From NCBI GenBank assembly GCA_018267315.1, contig JAFDYS010000009.1, positions 39,553 to 103,552 of the forward strand: a DNA stretch of 64,000 bases, written 5' to 3'. The stretch's first letter is position 1. The number at the start of each line of letters is the position of its first letter. Below are positions 52,345 to 58,703 of the stretch, piece by piece. The DNA is from Bacteroidota bacterium. GTDB lineage: Bacteria; Bacteroidota; Bacteroidia; Chitinophagales; UBA10324. The notes beneath the pieces are model-generated. The model searched no databases. It worked only from the letters and a program-made list of their open reading frames with translations, and was not told the DNA's origin. A program made the position numbers and the translations under genes.

Positions 52345-53685
52345 TCATCCAAAAAGAATCGGCAGAATCATTTTCTGAATCTCGGCAGATTCAAATTTCG
52401 ATTCAAGCTGCTCCACTCGCGTGAGCTGATCGAGCACATTGTTGATGGCCGCCCCGTTTTTCAGCGCATCGGAATACGGAATGTGCGAGAACGACACCAT
52501 CTGATAAGGCGAGATGTATTTCTCCGGATATTTCTCCGCAATCATTTTCTCGATCTTCTTCTTGTGCAGGAAATGCGGATCAGCGACGAGGTCGCGCATC
52601 TCGATGAAATTGTTGAGCGCCAGATCAGCAATAGCATCGGCATTGGGCTTGCGCAGAGCTTCGAACAGGGGCAATATCGTTTTCCAGTCATCACCGTGCT
52701 CGTCCATCAGTTCACTCAGCACAGAGCAATCCTCAAAGCCGCAGTTCATGCCCTGCCCGAAGAAGGGAACGATCGCGTGCGCCGCATCGCCGATGAGGCA
52801 GGTGTTGCCGTTCGCCTGCCAAGGAAAACAGCGCACGGTGAGCAATGATGAAGTCGGGTTCTGAAAAAAATCAGTGATGTAACCCGGCATGAGCGGAATC
52901 ACATCAGGGAAGTATTCGGTGAAAAATTTCCTCACGTCACCTTCCGTCTTCAGCTTCTGAAAAGAAACATCTCCTTCAAACGGAAAGAAGAGCGTGCAGG
53001 TGAACGTGCCGTCAATGTTCGGCAGGGCGATGAGCATGAAGTTGCCGCGCGGCCAGATGTGCAGCGCATTCACTTCCATCTTGTGCCTGCCGTTGGCATC
53101 GGAAGGGATCATGAGTTCCTTGTAGCCGTGTTCGATGTATTGTTGCGAATAGTTGTAGCGGTCCATGAACTGCATACTGTGGCGCAGGGCGGAGAAAGCG
53201 CCGTCGGCGCCGAAGAGCAGATCATATGATTTCTCAGAATAAGAATCGCTGCGCGGATTTTCGAAATGCAGCATGTGCTTCTGCAAGTCCACGTGCACGC
53301 AGCGTTCGTTGAAAAACAGTTGTACGTCGTCCTGCTGCTCGGCAAGATTCATCAATGCGCAGTTCAGCACCCCCCGGCTGACGGCATAGATGGCCTGCCC
53401 TTCTTTGCCATAGGGTTGAAACGATGTAGTGCCGTCAAGCGCATGAATCATTCTTCCTTTCATGGGGATGGCGATGCTCTCGATGTCTTCGCGCAGTCCC
53501 ACCTTTTCCAGTCCGCGCCAGCCCCGGTCGCTCATGGCGAGATTGATGGAGCGGCCGGCGGGGATGTTTTCCTTGCGCATGTCCGGCCGGCGTTCATGCA
53601 CTTCCACTTTATACCCTCGCTTGGCGAGATGAATGGCGAGCAGCGAGCCGACAAGTCCTGCTCCGAGAATGGTTGCTGATTTCAT
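52345..53685 (-). CDS. kmo: Kynurenine 3-monooxygenase
   Basis: Kmo, 446 residues, an FAD- and NADPH-dependent hydroxylase converting L-kynurenine to 3-hydroxykynurenine. The FAD-binding GAGLVG lies at residues 8-13 in MKSATILGAGLVGSLLA. Conserved family blocks are RPDMRKENIPAGRSINLAMSDRG (shown in part), LLFGADGAFSALR and CLIGDAAHAIVPFFGQGMNCGFED with the second FAD-contacting GD. Length matches other bacterial and eukaryotic Kmo proteins (the latter carry an extra membrane anchor). It is the last gene of a five-gene minus-strand cluster with kynU and the 3-hydroxyanthranilate dioxygenase gene, giving the central steps from kynurenine to quinolinate or further degradation. Confidence 0.95.
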   Translation of the reverse strand: MKSATILGAGLVGSLLAIHLAKRGYKVEVHERRPDMRKENIPAGRSINLAMSDRGWRGLEKVGLREDIESIAIPMKGRMIHALDGTTSFQPYGKEGQAIYAVSRGVLNCALMNLAEQQDDVQLFFNERCVHVDLQKHMLHFENPRSDSYSEKSYDLLFGADGAFSALRHSMQFMDRYNYSQQYIEHGYKELMIPSDANGRHKMEVNALHIWPRGNFMLIALPNIDGTFTCTLFFPFEGDVSFQKLKTEGDVRKFFTEYFPDVIPLMPGYITDFFQNPTSSLLTVRCFPWQANGNTCLIGDAAHAIVPFFGQGMNCGFEDCSVLSELMDEHGDDWKTILPLFEALRKPNADAIADLALNNFIEMRDLVADPHFLHKKKIEKMIAEKYPEKYISPYQMVSFSHIPYSDALKNGAAINNVLDQLTRVEQLESKFESAEIQKMILPILFG

Positions 53686-53727
53686 ATTTCAGTAGAACAA
53701 TGATGATGCTAAAGAGTTGTTGGTTGC

Positions 53728-54169
53728 TGGTTGTTAGTTGTCAGACATAGCTAGGATAGTTTGGCATTTTCGAAATACTTAATTGTTCCGTTTACAAGAC
53801 GAAGAACAAAACCAATGCGATCTCTGATATCATTATATGCTGCGTCAGTAAGATAATTCTGATCCAAAGCAACTATTATTTCTGCTTCAAGTTCGTACAG
53901 CGACCCTTTAGCATTGGGTAAAAAATGAACTGTTTCCTTTTTGTAACGCCTGCCCAGTCCTTCAGATATGTTGGCAAATTGAGAAACTGCGGCCCTTCGC
54001 ATCTGCTGTGTTAAACCATATATCTCATCATTGGGAAAGGTTCGGCTTAATTTATAAACCAGTTTCACAAATTGCCTGCTCTCCTTCCAGACGTCAAGAT
54101 CCTGATACGACTTCGGCATTAAAGAATCTACTTATCACTAACAATTTATGAACTGACAACTAACAACCA
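53728..54169. mobile_element. Putative 442-bp cassette bounded by 17-bp perfect inverted repeats, carrying a four-helix-bundle gene
   Basis: TGGTTGTTAGTTGTCAG at 53728-53744 is the exact reverse complement of the 17 bases at 54153-54169. Between them lies only the four-helix-bundle gene. The right repeat abuts the stop codon of kynU, and the left one lies in the short gap before kmo. The insert looks AT-richer than the flanking genes. I found no clear target-site duplication and no transposase in it, so it would be non-autonomous. Confidence 0.6.
53751..54119 (-). CDS. Four-helix-bundle protein (23S rRNA-intervening-sequence protein family)
   Basis: A 122-residue protein of the S23/IVP-like four-helix-bundle family, related to the Avd accessory protein of diversity-generating retroelements. 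It starts YQDLDVWKESRQFVKLVYKLS and includes the family hallmark QMRRAAVSQFANISEGLGRR, then EAEIIVALDQNYL. These proteins are basic and can bind nucleic acid, but their role is not established, and no rRNA gene is present here. The gene sits between kynU (50 bases) and kmo (65 bases) on the same strand and so is probably cotranscribed with them. Its AT-rich composition and the inverted repeats on both sides suggest a recent insertion. Confidence 0.93.
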   Translation of the reverse strand: MPKSYQDLDVWKESRQFVKLVYKLSRTFPNDEIYGLTQQMRRAAVSQFANISEGLGRRYKKETVHFLPNAKGSLYELEAEIIVALDQNYLTDAAYNDIRDRIGFVLRLVNGTIKYFENAKLS

Positions 54170-55456
54170 TCAACCGGCAACCGAATTCAAAACTTCTCCG
54201 GCTCTCCAAACATCCTCAAACGAGTTATACAGCGGAACCGGTGCCATGCGAATCACATTCGGTTCTCGCCAGTCAACAATCACTCCCGCATCATTCAGCC
54301 GGTTGAAGATTTCCTTTCCATTCGATACGGCTTTGAGAGAAAGCTGGCAGCCGCGCGCGGCGGGGTCGCGGGGCGAAACGATCTTCAAAGCACGCAAAGG
54401 ATTATTTTCATTGTATCGGTCAATGATCATTTCGAGGAAAGCCGTGAGCAGTTCACTTTTTCTTCTCAGCACATCCATACCCGCTTCTTCAAATATCTCC
54501 AGCGATGCCCGGTGAATGGCCATGCTGAACACCGGCGCATTGCTCACCTGCCATCCGGCCGCGCCCGGCTGCGGGATGAATCCTTTCTTCATTTCAAAAC
54601 GCGTGGCTTCTTCATTACCCCACCAGCCGCCGAAGCGTGGAAGTGAATAATCATGTCCGTGTTTTTCATGCACAAAAATTCCGGCCACCCCCCCCGGTCC
54701 GCTGTTGAGATACTTGTAACTGCACCAGCAGGCAAAGTCAACATTCCACTCATGCAATTTCAACATCACATTGCCCGCGGCATGGGCCAAATCAAACCCA
54801 ACCAAGGCGCCGGCTTTATGACCTGCGTCAGTGATGGCGACCAAATCATAAAACTGTCCGCTGAGGTAATTCACGCCACCGATCATAATGGTGGCCAGTT
54901 GGGGTCCATGCTTTTCGATGGTAGCCAGAATATCTTCTGTCCGGAGTGTCTCTTCCCCTTCGCGCGGTGAGAGTTCCACAATCGCATCTTCCGGATTGTA
55001 CCCGTGAAACTTTACCTGTGTTTCCACGGCATACTGATCGGAAGGAAATGCATTCGCTTCCATGATGATCTTAAACCGCTCTTTGGTGGGGCGGTAAAAT
55101 GATACCAGCAGCAGGTGCAGATTGGCGGTGAGCGATCCCATGGCCACCACTTCCTCTTTTTTAGCACCCACAATTTTCGCCAACGCCTCGCGGTGAAAAT
55201 GATGATAGTAGAGCCAGGGATTTTTTGCTTTAAAGTGACCTTCTACGCCCAAATGCTCCCAGTCAGCAAATTCCTGCCCGGTATATTCCCGGGCTTTTTT
55301 CGGCAACAGACCGAGAGAATTTCCGGTGAGGTAGATCACTTCAGTGTCGTGAATCTTAGGAATGTGAAAACGCTCGCGGAATTTTCGAAAAGGATCCGCT
55401 GCATCGAGCGATTGGGCTGCAGCGAGATTGATTTCAAATGGTTGTTTCGGATTCAT
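54170..55456 (-). CDS. kynU: Kynureninase
   Basis: KynU, 428 residues, a PLP enzyme cleaving 3-hydroxykynurenine to 3-hydroxyanthranilate and alanine (or kynurenine to anthranilate). The PLP-binding Lys248 lies in CWCSYKYLNSGPGG. DLAHAAGN carries the PLP-contacting Asp, and YLTGNSLGLLPKKA near the start and ATRFEMKKGFIPQPGAAGWQ-type sequence later are typical. The C-terminus is complete. It lies within the cluster between the T9SS propeller gene and the four-helix-bundle gene. Together with Kmo and the 3-hydroxyanthranilate dioxygenase it gives a continuous route from kynurenine. Tryptophan dioxygenase and kynurenine formamidase are not in the window. Confidence 0.96.
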   Translation of the reverse strand: MNPKQPFEINLAAAQSLDAADPFRKFRERFHIPKIHDTEVIYLTGNSLGLLPKKAREYTGQEFADWEHLGVEGHFKAKNPWLYYHHFHREALAKIVGAKKEEVVAMGSLTANLHLLLVSFYRPTKERFKIIMEANAFPSDQYAVETQVKFHGYNPEDAIVELSPREGEETLRTEDILATIEKHGPQLATIMIGGVNYLSGQFYDLVAITDAGHKAGALVGFDLAHAAGNVMLKLHEWNVDFACWCSYKYLNSGPGGVAGIFVHEKHGHDYSLPRFGGWWGNEEATRFEMKKGFIPQPGAAGWQVSNAPVFSMAIHRASLEIFEEAGMDVLRRKSELLTAFLEMIIDRYNENNPLRALKIVSPRDPAARGCQLSLKAVSNGKEIFNRLNDAGVIVDWREPNVIRMAPVPLYNSFEDVWRAGEVLNSVAG

Positions 55457-55521
55457 GGGATGATAAAGTTAGCATTCGGGCTTGTGAATGACCATGAGAA
55501 AGTGCCGAACCGGAATTCACG

Positions 55522-57123
55522 CTAATGGATGATTACCATTTTACGGGAAACCATCACGCCATTCAGCGTCGCAGTAATAAGGCAGGTGCCGGCGGGCATC
55601 TCAGGAAGCGGAATCAGATTTTTGCCTGCAGTGATAAACAAATTCTCCAGATGAGCCACTCGCCCGGCTGCGTCAGTGATGACGATCCTTAACTGCTGGG
55701 GAAACAGTGCCGTCACCATTACCTGCGGTGATGAAGAGGCGGGATTCGGAAATACCCCAAGTGTATTTTGTGCTTCTGTATTTTCTACGGAAAGCAACTG
55801 GTCGTACTTCATCACGAAGAAATCGTTGTTCGAAATTCCGACAACAACCGGGTTATGATCTCCGGCCAGCGCTATGGCCAGGGCCTTATCATCTTTCAGT
55901 TGCGGAGAATTGTAGGGCATCACCCATTTCAGTTCACCCGATGGCGTGTATTTGACTGTGTAAATGTTCCACTGAAATCCAAGTCCGTCGGCACTGTCAT
56001 TCACTTCGCCCGTCACGTAGATATTGCCGGCTTGATCAACGGCGCAGGACCGGCCGAATGCCTCGCGATTTGCCTGCGTGTTGTTGAACCGTTCTGCCCA
56101 CAGAACCTCTCCTGATTCATTAATCTTAGCAGTGAGAAAATCAGGGTGAAAAAAATTGCCGTACGTAAAACCGGCCACCACGAGCCCGCCCGGTACCAGC
56201 ACGGCATCATTCGGCTGGGAGTATATCGTTCCGTCAGGTGCGAAACGTTTGGTCCATTGCCATTGGCCGTTACTGTTGCATTGGGAAACCACCATGGCGC
56301 TGATTGAAGAACTGTCACTTCTGCCAATGATGAAAATATTTCCTTGCTCATCCATTTTTATGATCAGCGCTTCTTCTGTGGCATTACCGGGCGCGGAATC
56401 ATGCGATACCCAAAGTTCATTGCCCGCCTCATCGTATTTGATCAGCATCATTTCACTTCCTGCAGAAAGATCAAACAAACTGTAACCGGCTACAAGAACA
56501 TTTGCCGCATTGTCAACCTCAAGCCCCGCTGCGTGAGCATTGAAGAAGGGTCCGTCATAATTTCTGCTCCAAACCAGGGAGCCGTCGAGCGTGCATTTGA
56601 CAGTCGCTATCGATGGTGAACCATTGATGGCGGAAGCGCATGCATAAACATAACTTCCCGCAACACGGATGTTCCTGACAGAAACATCAGTTACGCTGCT
56701 TCCAACCGGTGTTTTCGCCACCCACATTTCATTTCCTTCCGTGTCATACTTCACGATGGTGAGATTGACATTGAACAAAGAGTTTTGGCTGTACCCGCAG
56801 ACGTAAATGTTGCCGGACGAATCTGCGGCAATCGAATTGGCCTGATCACTGTAACCAACCGGATCGCCCCAGTAACGGACCCATTCAACATCGCCGTTAG
56901 GGTTTTGCTTCACCGTAATAAAATCGGTACCCACCACTGAATTAACAATGGCAGTGGCTCCGCCCGCGGAATAGATGTTTCCTGCATTATCAAGAGTAAT
57001 GCACTGCGCCATATCTGAGAGTGCATTGTAATCAACAGTCTTGGTCCACTCAATTGAAACCTGTGCCGGAGCCGACCGGCAAAATATGATGCTGATGGAA
57101 AGTAATAGCGCTGCGGCCTTCAT
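55522..57123 (-). CDS. Secreted beta-propeller (SBBP-like) protein with T9SS type A sorting domain
   Basis: A 533-residue secreted protein. The ATG at 57123 gives a signal peptide (MKAAALLLSISIIFCRS..., cleaved near APAQ). An earlier start at 57201 would overlap the end of the dioxygenase gene. Residues about 25-450 are a propeller with repeats of the type NAGNIYSAGG, SSGNIYVCGYS, NAANVLVAGYS, EQGNIFIIGRS, QAGNIYVTGEV, each preceded by a WVRYW-like strand. The tail (VFPNPASSSPQVMVTAL, ITDAAGRVAHLEN, PAGTCLITAT) is a T9SS type A signal. It lies inside the kynurenine-pathway cluster (38 bases after the dioxygenase gene and 65 bases before kynU) with no obvious metabolic role, which is odd. Confidence 0.87.
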   Translation of the reverse strand: MKAAALLLSISIIFCRSAPAQVSIEWTKTVDYNALSDMAQCITLDNAGNIYSAGGATAIVNSVVGTDFITVKQNPNGDVEWVRYWGDPVGYSDQANSIAADSSGNIYVCGYSQNSLFNVNLTIVKYDTEGNEMWVAKTPVGSSVTDVSVRNIRVAGSYVYACASAINGSPSIATVKCTLDGSLVWSRNYDGPFFNAHAAGLEVDNAANVLVAGYSLFDLSAGSEMMLIKYDEAGNELWVSHDSAPGNATEEALIIKMDEQGNIFIIGRSDSSSISAMVVSQCNSNGQWQWTKRFAPDGTIYSQPNDAVLVPGGLVVAGFTYGNFFHPDFLTAKINESGEVLWAERFNNTQANREAFGRSCAVDQAGNIYVTGEVNDSADGLGFQWNIYTVKYTPSGELKWVMPYNSPQLKDDKALAIALAGDHNPVVVGISNNDFFVMKYDQLLSVENTEAQNTLGVFPNPASSSPQVMVTALFPQQLRIVITDAAGRVAHLENLFITAGKNLIPLPEMPAGTCLITATLNGVMVSRKMVIIH

Positions 57124-57161
57124 GGCTCCTGAAAATAAAACTAAGTAGTGAGGAAAATGAC

Positions 57162-57683
57162 TCAGCTCAGTTTCTTCGGTGGTTCCATCACATGCCCGCA
57201 CTTCTTGCAGGTGCGCAAATCAACAGAGGCATAGAACTGATCCATGACTACCGGAAGATCTTTTACAATGTCGTTCACGGGAATTTTTGATTCATGGAGC
57301 AGGTTGCCGCAGTTTTCGCAATACCAACGGAAGCCATCAAGCTTATCCGGCCGCACCACTTCCATCACCAGCCCCACAGTATTGGGTCCACGCTGGGGTG
57401 AATGGGGTGTGCGGGCGGGAAGTAAAAAGATTTCTCCCTCTTTGATGGGGATGTCAACAAACTGGCCATCGTCCACAATCTTCACATGAATGTCGCCTTC
57501 GAGCTGATAGAAGAATTCTTCTGTTTCATTGTAGTGGTAATCCTTTCGCGAGTTGGGGCCGCCCACCACCATCACGATAAAATTCTGATCGGGTTTATAA
57601 ACTACCTGGTTGCCCACCGGCGGTTTCAGCAGGTGACGGTTATCATCAATCCATTTTTTAAAAGAGAAGGGTGCCTGAACCAT
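57162..57683 (-). CDS. nbaC: 3-hydroxyanthranilate 3,4-dioxygenase
   Basis: A 173-residue cupin dioxygenase that opens the ring of 3-hydroxyanthranilate to 2-amino-3-carboxymuconate semialdehyde, the precursor of quinolinate. The catalytic iron ligands are His50 and Glu56 (YHYNETEEFFYQLEG) and His94 (TPHSPQR). The bacterial-type rubredoxin-like second iron site is complete, with Cys122/Cys125 (CENCG) and Cys159/Cys162 (CKKCG). Length matches the Cupriavidus-type enzyme. It is the first gene of the minus-strand cluster with kynU and kmo, with a promoter-like sequence just upstream. Confidence 0.96.
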   Translation of the reverse strand: MVQAPFSFKKWIDDNRHLLKPPVGNQVVYKPDQNFIVMVVGGPNSRKDYHYNETEEFFYQLEGDIHVKIVDDGQFVDIPIKEGEIFLLPARTPHSPQRGPNTVGLVMEVVRPDKLDGFRWYCENCGNLLHESKIPVNDIVKDLPVVMDQFYASVDLRTCKKCGHVMEPPKKLS

Positions 57684-57726
57684 ACGACTGTTTTGATTTT
57701 TGATTTCTGATTTAAGTTGCCAGAAG

Positions 57727-57756
57727 TAAATTTAGGAACTTTCTTCACGAAGCAAA
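57727..57756 (-). promoter_or_regulatory. Putative promoter of the kynurenine cluster
   Basis: On the minus strand TTTG (57756-57753), 18 bases, then TAAATTTA (57734-57727) resembles the Bacteroidota -33 / -7 promoter with one mismatch in the -7 element. It lies 44 bases from the dioxygenase start and faces the divergent SDR gene. Confidence 0.45.
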
Positions 57757-57781
57757 TTCAAATATTAAATTGAGTTAAGGA

Positions 57782-58567
57782 ATGAATCTCGATCTCAGCG
57801 GAAAGAATGCACTGGTGGGTGGCAGCAGCAGAGGAATCGGAAAAGCGATTGCCATCGAGCTCTCTCAACTGGGCGCCAACATCACACTCACGGCACGGAA
57901 TGAAGAAGTGCTGATGGAAGCGCTCAAAGAACTCGATACATCCCGGGGGCAAAAGCATGATTTCATTCTGGCTGATTTTTCCAAACCGGATGAATTGAAA
58001 GAACTGGTGCAGCATCAGCTTCGCGAAACCACTTACCAGATTCTGATCAATAATACCGGCGGGCCGAAGCCGGGAAATATTGTGGATGCCACACCGGAAC
58101 AGTTTGAAGCCGCTTTCCGGAATCATCTCGTGTGCAACCACATTCTGGCTACTCTTCTTATTCCCGGTATGAAAAGCAGCGGCTACGGAAGAATCATCAG
58201 CGTGATTTCCACTTCAGTGAAAATCCCGATCAAAGGACTCGGCGTTTCAAACACTATTCGTGCCGCCGTAGCCAACTGGTCGAAAACCATGGCCAATGAA
58301 TTAGCACCATTCGGAATCACGGTCAATAACATATTGCCCGGCGCCACCGGCACCGACCGGCTTCAGGAAGTAATCAAAGGAACCGCCCTGCGCACCGGAA
58401 AACACCTGGAAGATGTGGAGAGAGAGTGGATGATTGAGATTCCGATGCAGCGATTCGGCGACCCGTCTGAAATAGCCAACGCCGCCGCTTTCCTCGCTTC
58501 ACCGGCTGCGGCATACATCACCGGCATCAATCTGCCCGTTGACGGCGGCAGAACCGGTAGTTTATAG
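57782..58567 (+). CDS. SDR family oxidoreductase, atypical (catalytic Tyr/Lys not in place)
   Basis: A 261-residue short-chain dehydrogenase/reductase. The cofactor motif is VGGSSRGIG (about residues 12-20) in place of the usual TGGSRGIG. LINNTGGPKPG follows, and the closing PAAAYITGINLPVDGG is standard. The catalytic region reads ISTSVKIPIKGLGVSNTIRAAV: the serine is present, but the positions of the usual Tyr-x-x-x-Lys are Ser and Arg. Such SNTIRAAV-type SDRs form a distinct group, and their activity is uncertain. It is divergent from the 3-hydroxyanthranilate dioxygenase gene (98 bases between starts), so it might act in the same pathway or be coregulated, but that is inference. Confidence 0.88.
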   Translation: MNLDLSGKNALVGGSSRGIGKAIAIELSQLGANITLTARNEEVLMEALKELDTSRGQKHDFILADFSKPDELKELVQHQLRETTYQILINNTGGPKPGNIVDATPEQFEAAFRNHLVCNHILATLLIPGMKSSGYGRIISVISTSVKIPIKGLGVSNTIRAAVANWSKTMANELAPFGITVNNILPGATGTDRLQEVIKGTALRTGKHLEDVEREWMIEIPMQRFGDPSEIANAAAFLASPAAAYITGINLPVDGGRTGSL

Positions 58568-58590
58568 TAAAGCGATTCCAATTTCGCTTA

Positions 58591-58622
58591 TTTCGCAAGT
58601 CCGTTTCATTCGTATATTTTTG
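58591..58622 (+). promoter_or_regulatory. Putative promoter of the SBBP-repeat T9SS gene
   Basis: TTTC at 58591, 20 bases, then TATTTTTG (58615-58622), a perfect match to the Bacteroidota -7 consensus TAnnTTTG. The start codon at 58704 would have a leader of about 75 bases. Confidence 0.5.
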
Positions 58623-58703
58623 ACGCCGAATATAGTTCCCTGATAATAGCTACCCATTGTTCAGGAACGGTTATTAACCAGCTATCCATATCTAATCGAA
58701 GAA

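Noticed and set aside
53751..54119. The four-helix-bundle gene considered as part of a diversity-generating retroelement or an rRNA intervening sequence
   Set aside because: There is no reverse transcriptase, template repeat or rRNA gene in the window; only the inverted repeats suggest mobility.
58570..58592. AAGCGA / TCGCTT hairpin after the SDR gene as a terminator
   Set aside because: The stem has only 6 bp and the tail is not a clean T run; the same bases overlap the upstream part of a better promoter candidate.
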